The position numbers and the translations under genes are program-made. The notes beneath the pieces are model-generated. The model saw only the letters and a list, made by a program, of their open reading frames with translations, did no database searches and was not told the DNA's origin. Source: Emergomyces orientalis (lineage: Eukaryota; Ascomycota; Eurotiomycetes; Onygenales; Ajellomycetaceae). From it: DNA of 64,000 nt. Below are positions 13,101 through 24,183 of this stretch, in pieces. The stretch spans positions 310,001 through 374,000 of the forward strand of contig MOWL01000046.1 in assembly GCA_002110485.1 (NCBI GenBank), in the 5' to 3' direction. Every line of letters begins with the position of its first letter. Positions within the stretch are counted from its first letter, which is position 1.

Positions 13101-15310
13101 AGGAAACAAGAGTTGGATTTATGCAGGATTCTATCAGCTAATTTTTCTCTATCGGAAGGGTTATCAACTGGTAGACTATCAATCCGGCTCTGAATGTAAC
13201 ACCGGATGTCGTGCATGGTATCTTGAGCCGGGATCTCAATGCAGGTCACTTGAACTGAAGAGTCCAGGGATCGCTGTAATCGCAGGATATCATGCATGTT
13301 TCGGCTTGTTATAAAAAACCGGAGAGGGAAGTTAGGCTTTTCGCCTTTGAGCATAGTGAAGAATTCCCGGTATTTGTTGCATTCATCAATCGCGTCAATA
13401 ACCAAATACTGGGGAGTGTGGACTGAAGCCTTTAGTTTCAAGAGAGTTAGCACATATATGTACGAACTAGGTACCTAGGTAGTCATGATAGAGGAGACAT
13501 TCCTGAAAAATACCCTTTCTGAACAACTTCGTCCAGATAGTCCAAGAATCGTCCATATCAAAGGTTGAACCCTCTTGACATAAATGAAATAATTTATTCC
13601 GGATGGCAGGGTTGGAGGTGGCCATCTGGAACGCGATCGATTTGAGGAATGGACCCAGGGACCGTGAGGCCTTGTCGCCGACATGAAAATAGTAGAAAGC
13701 ACATTCAAACCGGCATTCCTGTAGATGAGATATAATATGTGAGGAAAGGATAGTTTTGCCAGCCCCGGGATTGGCGTGGATCCAAAAGATTGAAATATCA
13801 TTCTTGCACTTTGTTTCACTATCACCTTTGCCGAATAAACCGGGTATGCAATCTCTCCAGTTTTGGAAATCGTCTCGAGCATTGATCCATTTACACGAAC
13901 CGCTGACCTTTGGGTGGTGTTCATCGGGGTTGTCTAATATCCCTAGGTAGGATCTCAACGTTTTCATTTGCTCTCTCAACTCCCCCCGTTTTGAGGTTGA
14001 GACTATTTCCTATTAGTTTGAACAGCTATGACCCAGCCACATTTTCCAAAGACATACTGTTTTTCAGGAGGTCTGCTACTGCACCAGAAAGGGCATTTTT
14101 AACAATCACATAATTGGGGTCATCGGCACTTTCGAATTTGCATATGTCGCGGTGGTTTGCGTTGACATACTGGGCTCTCTCCTGTTTGTAGCCAGGTCCT
14201 GAGAAACCGATATACGGGTGAGCAGGTTGTATTCATTTCGACGAAACAAATTTTACTTCTGAGGTAGCATACCGAGCACGGCAGACTCCTTGTCTACAAC
14301 AAAGATTGACGATATACCAATACTGGTTTTCAGAGTTTCGTAAAACGAGAATATGGGCAAGTCGTGAGCGAGCTTCCCGAAGTCGTTGTTTATCATTTGG
14401 ATCGATAGCGACCCTGTTGTTAGGTCGGAAATATATTGACGGGAGGACATTATACCAGAGACACTCAGAATATTGTTTAGCGTGGCAGCATAGTCTGAAC
14501 CCCGGTGGGGAGTAGCTAAGAAGAATATGGCTTGAATACGGCTCTTGAAATCCGATACGTCTTGGGCAAGAATATATGCCTGCCGAAATATGAGAAGGAC
14601 AAAATTAGTGGGGAAGAAGATATAAACTTGCGGGTATCATGAAGGTTCACTGTACCAACCTTCTTGATGACAAGACCTCCATTGAGTGACCGATCAATAT
14701 TATGGGCCGCTAGTTTTCGTTAGGTTTTCATGCCAATTGCACCTAGGGCGGGGGGCAAGGGAAATCCCACCTCTCCGTTGGCCCTCAAATATGGCGCATT
14801 TCTCAATTCCTCTAATAGACCACGCCCGAAATCATGGACATTGAGGATAGTTGGTTTCAATATCGCCCAGTCCGAGTCATAGCCGAAAGTGTGGATATTA
14901 ACGTTCTCGAAACCAGGCTCCATTGGCAGCCAGAACTGTGGCCAGAAACATCGAGGATCATTTCCTTTTCGCCATGTCTTTGTCGAGCCTCCTCGAAGAC
15001 CATGTACGAATATAATATCGATCAGCGGCTCCGGGGAGTGATAAAGAAGTTGTAGCCCGACAGGGCCGCATATTCCCTCATCAACGTCTTTATCGTAGCG
15101 TTTCCGGGCCCACGGAGTGGTGAGCCGCTTTTTCAGCAGCGTTGGTAGGCGGCTATCGTGAAGATCTGAACTCTCCGCAGAGGATTCAACCGCAGTCGCA
15201 GAGGTTCTCCGGTCGGTTCTGGAAACATCACTGATGGAGCCCGCTTCATCGTACATCTGTAACCCCAACTCGAGCCGATTGGACTGGTAGATCAATTCAA
15301 TTAGTATCAT
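10151..15310 (-). CDS. NLR-like protein: serine esterase - NACHT - beta-propeller, frameshifted in exon 2
   Basis: Modelled exons: 14771..15310, 14660..14709, 14273..14579, 14058..14198, 13475..14002, 10151..13422. Exon 1 carries an alpha/beta-hydrolase start (DIIFVHGLRGGSTKTW). Exon 2 carries the nucleophile elbow (IILIGHSM, then GLVIKK in another frame), and exon 3 has FFLATPHRGSDY. Exon 5 holds a Walker A, IHANPGAGKTILSS, and exon 6 opens with Walker B (YLVIDAIDEC) of a NACHT ATPase, followed by about 700 residues with degenerate WD-type repeats (GNMHIWDF, GVVCLWDI). This is the plan of fungal NLRs with SesB-like esterase effector domains, some of which govern heterokaryon incompatibility. 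Exon 2 is 50 nt where 51 is required, so the esterase and NACHT frames are disconnected. An unbroken gene would give about 1,610 residues. The start codon and the exon 5/6 junction are uncertain (the donor could also be at 13498). It is either a pseudogene or a one-base assembly error. Confidence 0.8.
13467..13481. repeat. CTAGGTACCTAGGT palindrome at NLR intron boundary
   Basis: The sequence CTAGGTACCTAGGT, a near-perfect palindrome, lies exactly where the NLR exon 5/6 junction is ambiguous. A closely similar CCTAGGTACCTAGGTAC occurs at 19381..19397. Confidence 0.7.
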
Positions 15311-15686
15311 AATTGACTCATAGTGTGTTCAAACATTGGGTCACTTACAGACATACCGAAGGTGGTATACATCTAGCAAGAGATAATTGTGAACAGCTCC
15401 AGAAACAATCAACACCAATTGTTAACCATAAAATCTCAAACCCCGCTCGCTGAAGCAACCTTGTAAGGTATGGCGCATGCCTGTCCAGCCAATTTCAAGC
15501 GACGCTACGTGGACCAATCAACAAAACACTGTAACCGCCGCAGAAACTACTTAAGCTCGGTCACAGGGAATCAAAAATCAGACTGCTTCAATAAATGTTC
15601 GATCGTCAGCCTGACATCGTCTGGCCTATGTTATGTTGATGACCGTGAACGGAAGACAAAGTGTTCAATTATTGCCTCTAAGCAGG
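15311..15686. promoter_or_regulatory. shared divergent promoter region, NLR (-) and fructosamine kinase (+)
   Basis: A 376-bp region between the two divergent start codons. It must hold promoter elements for both genes. I see no clear TATA or CCAAT box that I would assign. The exact NLR start is uncertain, so the region may be slightly different in size. Confidence 0.45.
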
Positions 15687-17160
15687 ATGGGCTGCGAAGC
15701 ATTGGACCCCGCGATTGTCGCTGGTATGGTCCTCTTTCTCTGATGCATACATCGCGAAAAATCCAAGAAGGATGCTGAACAATGTCCTATCTCAGTCCTC
15801 CCATCACGAAGCCAAATTATCTCAGTGGTGCAGCATGGGAATACGAATGTACGTCAGCAATTCTTTGATATCTCAATCAGATGGGGCATCCCGAAAAGGA
15901 GATAATTGACATCTGAATTGTACAGTGGTCAACTGGCCTAAGAGTTGATCTTGAAATGGACAGTGGTGAGAAGAGCTACTTTTTGAAAGTGAGCGCCGAA
16001 ATTGCCTTATGTACTGTACATAGCGTTCCATGCCCTCACACATTCTCCCTTTTAGATCATTGAGCGGGAAGGATTTGTCGAGATGGCAGAAGCGGAATAC
16101 GAGGGACAAAAGGCCATGGCTGCTATCATACCAGACAACGCAATAGAACCAATTGCCTGGGGTTACTTTGAAGGGGACAAGTCGAAGTCATGGTTCCTCA
16201 CCCGCTTCCACAATCTCCGTGCCAGGCCGCCCCCGCTCTTATCACTCCTATCGATTGTTAAGAAGATGCACCAGGAATCCCAATCGCCTACTGGGAAATT
16301 CGGATTCCACGTGACTCCTTATTACGGCCCTCCTCCTATGATCGTCGAGTGGAGCGACGACTGGGAGATGTTCTGGACACGCGAGTTCAAGTCTGGGCTA
16401 GAATACGCGCAGCAGATGCGTGGCGATGATCCCGAACTTATCGAAGTCGCCGAGGAGTTCATCGACAAAGTGGTTCCCCGCTTGCTGCGTCCGTTGCAAA
16501 CGGGCGGCAGGAATATCAAACCCAGCTTATGCCATGGCGACCTGTGGGATGGAAACATCCAGATCGATGTGGAAACCCAGCAGCCAGTCTTATTCGACCC
16601 ATGCCCATTTTACGGGCACAACGAAATGGATCTGCAGTGCATGAGGAGCCCTCGATATGCCATCGGCCTGGGCTTTGTAGACTTATACAAAAGGGTGGTT
16701 GGAGCGTCAGAGCCCCAGGAAGATTTTGATGATCGCAACGCTCTTTACGCAATGTGAGACAATAGTCAATTACGCGCAGTGTTTGTCTTTGCGTTGTATG
16801 TTAACTTGCCGCTACACAGACGAAACGATATCATGACGGCAGGAATGTGGCCACAGTGGGCCTCGTTGCTAGAAAAGCAAGCTTTCCCCTTCATATTATT
16901 CCCTGGTAGCCAAAAATAATATGTTTTCCGTGGACACTAACGCGCACTATTATAGGGCGAAGAAAGAGATGCGCCGGCTTCTTGCTGAGCATCCAAATGG
17001 CCTTGCCGGTTTTAAGGGTGATCTGACACCCACCAAGTCGTTGAACCGAGACGCGCCCACCGGAAATACGATGGGGAATGCATGGAAAGATATACCAATC
17101 CACGATCTTGAAAATGGGAATGACGGTGCCATACACGGGCTGATTCCACCTGTGTTTTGA
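15687..17160 (+). CDS. fructosamine-3-kinase / ketosamine kinase family protein
   Basis: Six exons: 15687..15723, 15796..15848, 15926..15988, 16056..16753, 16820..16876, 16956..17160. They sum to 1,113 nt, or 370 residues. The N-terminus runs MGCEALDPAIVAV, then ISVVQHGNTNWST and the ATP-site strand KSYFLK. EGFVEMAEAEYEG supplies the helix Glu. At about residues 210-216 is CHGDLWDGNIQ, the HGDLWxGN catalytic loop (Asp base), followed by LFDPCPFYGHNEMDL with the metal-binding Asp. This is the aminoglycoside-phosphotransferase-like fold of fructosamine kinases, which phosphorylate sugars on glycated amines for deglycation. The last intron starts with GC rather than GT (16877), giving the continuous LLEKAKKEMRRL. 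No signal peptide is visible, so it is probably cytosolic. Confidence 0.92.
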
Positions 17161-17326
17161 AGCTAATTGAAGCTAATCATTTTGTGGTCTGACAATCTGG
17201 ACGATTGTAGCCCTGCGTGATGTAGGTGAATAATAGATTCGGGCAACGGTAAGGTAAGAATAGTTCTAGCGCTCGACTTGTTGGATAGCATACCCCGTTC
17301 ATATGACTATTATAAATTATAATCTT

Positions 17327-19228
17327 TTATGCCTCTGGCTTGCGCCATGACAGGCCGTAATGCTCGATCGTCCAAAGTGCTGGGAGGGTGATGATATGCA
17401 GAGCCGCAAACAGGGCAAAACACCAGGCTGGTCCTAATGACTTGAGCAGAAGATCCAGCAATGCAACCCCACCAGCAGCAAGCTCGCATCTCACCAGGTT
17501 GTTGGCTGCTTGCACGGCAGATGGCTGATTAGGATGAAAGTCAATCAGTAAAGCATTAAGTGACTAGCTCTGTTAGTACTCGAAACAAGAGCAGCGGCCG
17601 CGCACAACTATATGCCATACGTACAGTAAAATTTACTTGATTGGTAAACCCGATAAAGAACTGCAACGCTAGTGGAACCACAATGTGCTATGCAGTATGA
17701 GCGAGTAAATTCATGTCTCGTAAGGGGGAATTGTCACCTCCTAACTTACCACCTTAGCTTGGAGGGCACAGCCATATCCCACGATAAAGGGTGCACACAG
17801 TGCAATAAAATACTTGCAGGTTCGGAGGCGGGCATATTCGATTGGGAATGAGGAAAGGTCATCCCCTGTATGTTGATCTACTCGAATACCTAGAGCTCTA
17901 GCTGTCCTGGAGTAGTCAAAATCGAGGAGTTTTCCTGCCAGTGGTTAACTAGGGGCGGCTGAAAAACCCAATCCAAATACCTACCAGCAAGAGACGATGC
18001 AGTAACACAGGCAACGCCGAATGACATGTAAGATAGGCCGGCTATCAAACCAGACACACCATAGATATCGACGAATATGGTAGATAATGAGGCCTGCAAA
18101 CACGAATAGATAGTATAATAAATGCCGTAACACAGGATAGCAAGTCCTGTACCACGGCTTTTCAGGAGACTGAGGGCTGCAAAGGGGTTGGCGGCGTGTT
18201 TGAGACGGCCAAACTCAGCACTTGCCGAGCGAGGGCTAGTCTCATGTTCTTGCACTTGTGTTGGGCTGAGCAGGGGTAACACAGCTCTGTTGACCATAGG
18301 AGGACGAACACCGCCATTCCCTACCAGCCGTCTACATGTTTCAGGCAGGAAGAGCACGATTGTGGCAAAGACAACTGCGGATAAAACAGATAGGAACCAG
18401 AATATAGCAGGCCATCTCCATCTGATGAGTAGCAGGCCGCTGATAGATGGAGCAACGCTTGGAGGTGTATTGAGACTATGTAGTTTGGTCAGTACTCCAT
18501 TATTTCAATGCCCTTGCGTGGTGTCGTACAAAATCGAAATGAACCCGATGAAGCCACCTCGGTCAGCAGGTGTTGTGAGGTCCCCAAGCACTCCGTACGC
18601 GAAAGAGAATGTCCCTATTTTGATTCAGCTAAGATGATTTTATGGCGAGAGGGGCCGCATTGTATGCGAAAAGGACATTTAATAAATAAAGCAGACCGGA
18701 TATTGCGACACTCTGTATCATCCGTAAAGCGACCAGAGCCGCGAAAGATCGTTGCAGTGCAAGACCAATATTGATGACCACGTAGACACCAATAGACACG
18801 ATGAACACGGGGCGACGGCCATAATGGTCCGCAGCATTCCCTAGAATTGCTGGGAAGATGCCAGAGGCAATTAAGTAGGACACCACAGTGAGGTTGACCT
18901 TCTGGATGCTAATGTTTAGGTCGCTCGCCAGGAAAGGTATAGCCGGGAAATATATGAAACTGCTGGCCGTAGAGAACCAACCGGCTAATGCAGCAATAAA
19001 GACAATCCATCTCTTCTGCGTCGTCGTGAAAATGGAGTAGGGCGGAATAGAGGCGGCCACTTCTGCCTCGACCTCAACTTCAATCTTTGTTGGCAGGTCT
19101 TCGGGCTGTTGTAGCCCCCGGCTTGGACTGGGTTCTTGTTGTTCAATAACTTCTGGGGGCCGGCCGTTGGTTGGTATGGGGCCAAGTATCATATCGACAT
19201 TGTCATTAAACGGGCTTCTATTGCTCAT
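17327..19228 (-). CDS. MFS transporter, DHA1 / quinidine-resistance-like
   Basis: Exons 18697..19228, 18530..18614, 17985..18475, 17750..17934, 17625..17687 and 17327..17563 give 530 residues. After a polar cytosolic N-terminus of about 75 residues the first membrane segments follow. The MFS motif A variant GNAADHYGRRPVF lies between TM2 and TM3, then RMIQSVAISG and ADRGGFIGFIS. Later, LNTPPSVAPSISG, LFLPETCRR at the TM6 end and a long central loop precede the second half, which includes FNQ/NQ-type TN and NALLIDFHPNQPSA motifs. The last two motifs resemble fungal drug:H+ antiporters of the Qdr type, in the plasma membrane. The substrate is unknown. It is convergent with the kinase gene, with 166 bp between stop codons. 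Confidence 0.9.
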
Positions 19229-19786
19229 TTTTAGAGTTTGTATTTTCTATATCTTGTCCAAGCCATTGTTTGGCTCTTGTTGGTGTGTGGGGTGCTTTGC
19301 GTTAGTTTTAGGTACTAGTTAGGCCTTCTAGCAGGAATTTCTGCCAGGCACATTTTTCTTATTCAGTAGAGGTATAACCGCCTAGGTACCTAGGTACTTA
19401 CCAGGTAGATATCGCTTTTAGTATAAATATAATATATTTAAATTTTGAAAATTTCTGCATATTCACTGGAAATTGTGCTGGGGAAATACAGCGATAATAT
19501 CTACTTCATTGCTCTTTAAATAAGCTTGTCGATTTCCCTGAGGTGAAAAATAAAGTATAAATATAAAGATTGTGATTGAGAATGAGAAAGCCGCTAGAAG
19601 CGATGTGATAAAAGACGGAGATGCATATATTTCGTGTATGATATGAACAGCACACTAAATAGATAAAGCAGTAAGAAGGCCCAACCACGTATCCCACAGA
19701 GTAGTTGTACTGGAGAGAGGTAGGCAATAAGGCAGCCTAAGGCCCCCTCGTTCTCTCCGACCTCTCACTACCAGATCGCCCGTTAC
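19229..19786. other. AT-rich intergenic
   Basis: This region holds the CCTAGGTACCTAGGTAC palindrome (19381..19397) and AT-rich sequence. It includes the promoter of the MFS gene and the 3' region of the TAD3 gene. No gene is seen. Confidence 0.5.
19381..19397. repeat. CCTAGGTACCTAGGTAC palindromic element
   Basis: A self-complementary core GTACCTAGGTAC lies within CCTAGGTACCTAGGTAC, near-identical to the element at 13467..13481. Its function is unknown. Confidence 0.75.
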
Positions 19787-21591
19787 TCAAGCATGAAACA
19801 CCCCCCTCTCTAACCCCAACCTATCCAATCTCTCCCCTTCCGATTCTCCCCCTTCCTCTCCCTCAACATAAAACTGAAACCCCACCGCCCTCCAATTCAA
19901 CTCCTGCCTCCAATGCAACCCATAACCCGTATATGGATCCAGCGCCGCATCTGCCCTCCGTTCCCCTGTCGCATGTAAATACACCACAGCCCGGAACCGC
20001 GACAGCAGCATGCCCATCGCGCAGCATACGCAGGGCTCGTGGGTTATGTATAGGTCCAGCGATGTGCAGAGGTAGCCGCCCTGTGTGCGAGTTTGAATGT
20101 TGGGGAGAGAGAGGAAGTGGGATTCTAGGGGGGTGGGTGGGGGGTAAAGGGGAGGAGTTGGTGGTGGTAGTTGGGATGGTTGGGCTGGTTGGCTGGCTTG
20201 GGGCTCGAGAGATGGTGGTGACGGCTTGGGTTTCTTGGGTGGGGGTGGGGTGGCCCTTGAGGGTTCCGTGAAGGGTACTAGAGTGGGAGTGGGGACGGGA
20301 GTTGATATAGGCGTTGGTGTTGGGGATGGGGATATCCGTATCGACGGCGTTACTGTGGGTGACGTCGATGAAGTAAGGCGCTTATAAGCGACTAGTGATA
20401 TGGCGCGCATCAGTGCATGGTGGTCTGGTTGGCCTTCATGGTCCGGATTATATGATGATGGCGGAGATATCCCCTCCTCCTCCACATTTCCCTTATTCGT
20501 CAAAGAAGCATCTTCCGCCCATTCCCCTTCCCCTGCCCTTCCCCCGCTCCAGTACCTCCCATCCCCCGCCACAGCTACAATACCAGCAAACTCATCCGAG
20601 GGATCAGCCACATCTGCCAGCGTGGGATCAACCACCACTGCTCCAATTGCCCGTCCACGGCCCATCCGTTTCGCCTCCAGCGCAACTTTCGCCCCCAGGG
20701 ATAGGTAGCCGCCAGCTCTCCGGGACACGGATTCTTGCGCATTCAATAGCAGCGGGCCACGGGGTGAATGCGTAACTGAGTGGGCAGCAGGATTGAAGAT
20801 GGTCGGCCAAAGGGTGCGCGACCATGTGGCCGATTCTTCCTCGGTGGTTGGTGGAGAGAGGGGGATATGGGTTGATTGGATTTGAATTGGGGATGGTTCT
20901 GAGGCCACTGCTGAGGCAGCAGTGGATGAAAAATCTGTGGTAGTTGAGATTGGTGCATATGGTGCCAGGAGCGTTTCCAAGAAGGAAAGCTCAGGCAATG
21001 GTGGTGGAATGAGGATGTAGATAGTTTGCGGCGTCTTGGATGCCGCAACTGCTCCCTCTTCAGCTGGCTGCGCAGGACCCCTTTTCAGTTGATCCGGAAG
21101 AAATTCCGGCTTCACGAAACGGCGCAAATGCGTGAGAGATAATGATGGGTCTTTGGGGAGTTTGGACTCCAACAGCCTATATTTTTTTATATATATGTGT
21201 TAGCCTGAGAACTCTTGTGAATACGTGGGTTTATACTATTTTGCTTACTATCCCCACCCAGATTTTATATGGAAGGGAAGGTAATGGAGACAGACTTTAA
21301 CACTTTGCTCGCTGACTTGATGTTTAGTTCCGCGACATATGCTTCCACTATTTGTTTTTATAATACAAAAATGTGCATCTTTTTCTCAGCAATTTGTCCT
21401 GTTATTTTTTTCATTTTTTCATTTTCTTCAAGCACGGTATTTATTGGGGTGCCCCGATGTTTGAGAATGTAATGCATATTAAAAAATTTCTCACCTGTTT
21501 CTTTCCCCGAACGAATCTCCTGCACCGTCTTTAATAACGAAACATGGCCCCGTAGCGGCTGGATGCCTTCAAGTGGATCCAGCGTTCCCAT
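19787..21591 (-). CDS. TAD3: tRNA-specific adenosine deaminase subunit Tad3
   Basis: Exons 21495..21591, 21296..21347 and 19787..21176 give 512 residues. N-terminal LEGIQPLRGHVSLLKTVQEI and AYVAELNIKSASKVLK, then LTHLRRFVKPEFLPD, match the Tad3/ADAT3 N-terminal domain. The deaminase zinc ligands are His in HALMRAIS (about residue 303) and the two Cys in HEPCVCCAMGMLLSRF (about 432). The residue two after that His, the proton-shuttling Glu in active deaminases, is Leu here. This is the known non-catalytic feature of Tad3, which pairs with Tad2 to convert A34 to inosine in tRNA anticodons. A Pro/Ser/Thr-rich segment of roughly 85 residues (about 320-405) separates the ligands. The C-terminus GLHWRQELNWRAVGFQF is typical. 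Two upstream exons supply the ATG. Confidence 0.93.
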
Positions 21592-22798
21592 TTTGTGTAT
21601 AGATATCGCAACGAGCTGGGATATTTCTGTGCTTCGCAGGCTTCCTCCTGCGTTCTAATTTTTTGTTAATTCCCGTTCCTTTTGAACAAGCACTATTGGC
21701 GCAACCTACTTACTATCTATAATGGACAGACAGGACGAGCTTGTCAAGTAATTGGTAGGGTACTCCGTATTTCTGGCAGAGGGAGATTTTCGGTAATTTC
21801 GTATATTGGCGCCGTCCTTCTCTTTTCTTTCTTTCTCTCTTTCTTTCTTTGTTTCTTTTTTTTTCTCCTGTTCCTGGCTACCCATAAATTCAGGATGAAG
21901 TCATTTTTGTCCGAGAAGGGCTGTTCATCAAATCACGTGAGTTTACTCGCAGCCCACTTGGGCATTCGATTACGCATCGATAATATTGGAAATTTGAGTC
22001 TAGGTTCAGGTACCTCTGTGCGCGGATATGGTACTGCCAGTCTGCGCTGCTGTATACTGAATCAAGATGCAAAATATAGAGCAGAAAAGTATTTTCTTAT
22101 GTTCCTCTTTATTTTCTTTTTTAAATACACGACGAAACAGAATTCAGCATCTCTACGGCGTTACTCCAACCATTGCAACAAACAACTGCTTAAAAGGGAC
22201 AGAATGAAAAAACAAGCAAAAAAGCAAAAAATTCCAAACATGGCCCCTAACACCAAACTGAAGAATATAAATGCTTATATATAATGTTCCATTGCTCCAA
22301 CCTTTTGAAATGCGTTTTCCTTGCAACGCACACACACCTTCTAATAACAAGTCCAAGGTGCACAAAAAACATGGATTGGATGAAGGGGGAAAACAAGAAA
22401 AATTATTTATAAATAAGAAATTTAAATAAAAAAAAACCCCGCGAAGGAAAAGAAAAAAGGACAAATAGAAGCAGAAATAAGAATAAAACAATGAAGCTGA
22501 GACACAGGACGTATACGTATATTATATATATATCTATACATATATACTCGATATGTGTGCTTTCGTCAAATCAGCATATCATTCATCGTAGGGAGCAATC
22601 AAGATATGCTCGGGCCTCTAGATCGATCGACATTTGTTTTAGGAAAATGTTAAACTGAGTCGGTCGGAGGGGTCTTGGCAATGAGCAATAAGACTAAACC
22701 AGGGTCGAAACAACTGAGATAGGGGGTCGTATATGCGCAGGATTCCTTTGGGTGGATAGGGTAAACCTGCGGGAGGAAAGCGACAGTTCTGCGGGTTC
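21592..22798. other. intergenic upstream of TAD3, AT-rich
   Basis: This stretch contains promoter sequence for TAD3, pyrimidine tracts (about 21820..21870), A-rich stretches and a TA-rich block near 22510..22545. It probably ends in the 3' UTR of the Pho80-type cyclin. No gene is supported. Confidence 0.5.
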
Positions 22799-24022
22799 TT
22801 AGTCCGTTTCGGCGGTGGCAGGAGTGGTAGTAGAGGGTTTCCCTCCATTTCGCACAACCGACACAGACGTAGTAGTATCTTTGCTCTCTGTGGGCTGGGC
22901 GTTACCATTGTCTTCTGGTTGTATGACGTACTCGTCGCATAGCTCGATGAGGCGTTGATAATAATTCACCAGGACTTCAGGTTGAGGCACGATACGCCAC
23001 TCAACCCGCCAGAGGAACTCCAGCTCTAACAGCGCGAGTTCCGCGACGCTAATTCCGCCAACTCTGGCATAAGTTTTGTTTGTCCAAAAGCTGTCACTGA
23101 GACCCTTACTGGCCACGGTTGCGCTGCTGATCAGAAATCGATGTACCGTGAGGCTCGAAACTGTAAAAGCGGGATAAAGTTCACATAGTCGGTCGATATA
23201 ATACACCATACTTAAAAGGATAGGAGGGGAGAGAGTAGCATGCGTTGTCAAGCGTTGAAGGTAGTCGTGGACGGAGATTCGAGGAGGACTGCGGGAATGG
23301 AAACGGGTGAGGCGGCCATCACGGAGAGGGATTTGGTCGTTAAAACGAATAAGTTCCATTAACATGCTGGAGATCAAAACGACAAGGTCACGGGGATTCG
23401 CTTCTTCATAACGGCGTGGAAGGATTGTTGCAGCGGGCTTTTCCGGCCGTAGTCGTTTAGAGAGAGATTCGGACGGGCTGTCAGGGTCAATTAATTGCGG
23501 GGCTTCGCCAGCCGTGGATAAAAGATTGGAAGTATCACGAGTGTTGCGCTTCGAGCCTACAAGAGTCGATGGCATTTGCGAATCGGCCTGGGACTGTAGG
23601 CTCTCCTGGCTTTGCTGGCTTTGCTGTGAAGCAGCAAGTTCAGAAGTGGCATTGGTAGTATCTGCAAGTTTCGTCTCGGTAGCAGCCGCTGAGGCAGGCT
23701 GTGTCAGCTTGTTGTTTGCTGGGGTAGCTGGGCGAGAGTACTGGGTTCCCGCATCGACGGTCTGCCTCCGCAAGGCGGATCGTATTTCCTCGACGCCCGA
23801 ATTGCTGTAAGAATCGGACGAGGGTCGTCCGGGCCGTGAGGCTCTGGGAGAATGAGTCGGATTGGGATGGCTTATTATTGGGGAGGCCGAGGACTGATCA
23901 TTATTCCTGCCGGTGGTGGCAGTAGTACTGTAATAATGCGAGCGGGCGGGGAAAGCATTGGCAGGAGAATGGGTGGAATCAGAGCGCAGAAGCGCAGCCG
24001 ACGTGGGAGAAGACGCTATCAT
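22799..24022 (-). CDS. Pho80-type cyclin (PHO85 kinase partner)
   Basis: An intron-less frame of 407 residues. Residues 1-195 are Ser/Thr/Gln-rich and disordered. A Pho80/Pcl cyclin box spans about 200-364: PRDLVVLISSMLMELIRFND, then ISVHDYLQRLT, LSMVYYIDRLCELYPAFTVSSLTVHRFLI, FWTNKTYARVGGISVAELALLELEFL and WRIVPQPEVLVNYYQRLIE. The YxRVGGIS and LNxLExxFL-like pattern is diagnostic of the family. These cyclins activate a Pho85-type CDK in phosphate or glycogen signalling. Which member (Pho80 or Pcl6/7) is not settled by eye. The start is the first ATG of the long frame. Two long upstream frames end 9 nt before it and overlapping it. Confidence 0.9.
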   Translation of the reverse strand: MIASSPTSAALLRSDSTHSPANAFPARSHYYSTTATTGRNNDQSSASPIISHPNPTHSPRASRPGRPSSDSYSNSGVEEIRSALRRQTVDAGTQYSRPATPANNKLTQPASAAATETKLADTTNATSELAASQQSQQSQESLQSQADSQMPSTLVGSKRNTRDTSNLLSTAGEAPQLIDPDSPSESLSKRLRPEKPAATILPRRYEEANPRDLVVLISSMLMELIRFNDQIPLRDGRLTRFHSRSPPRISVHDYLQRLTTHATLSPPILLSMVYYIDRLCELYPAFTVSSLTVHRFLISSATVASKGLSDSFWTNKTYARVGGISVAELALLELEFLWRVEWRIVPQPEVLVNYYQRLIELCDEYVIQPEDNGNAQPTESKDTTTSVSVVRNGGKPSTTTPATAETD

Positions 24023-24056
24023 GTCCTTTGCTCAAAGATATTGGCGAGGACGAGAG

Positions 24057-24064
24057 CACGTGGG
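24057..24064. promoter_or_regulatory. CACGTGGG E-box (Pho4-type site)
   Basis: CACGTGGG matches the high-affinity yeast Pho4 binding site. It lies 35 bp upstream of the cyclin start codon, where it may be in the transcribed leader. Function is inferred from the motif only. Confidence 0.4.
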
Positions 24065-24183
24065 CCCAAGCGGTGGGCAGTATGGGCAGTATGGGGGAGC
24101 ACGGGCAGTATGGCGAGCGGAAGCCCTATTCTTATTATATGGAGACAGTGCCAGGGACCCTGTCTTAGTCTTAGTCGGGTCAA

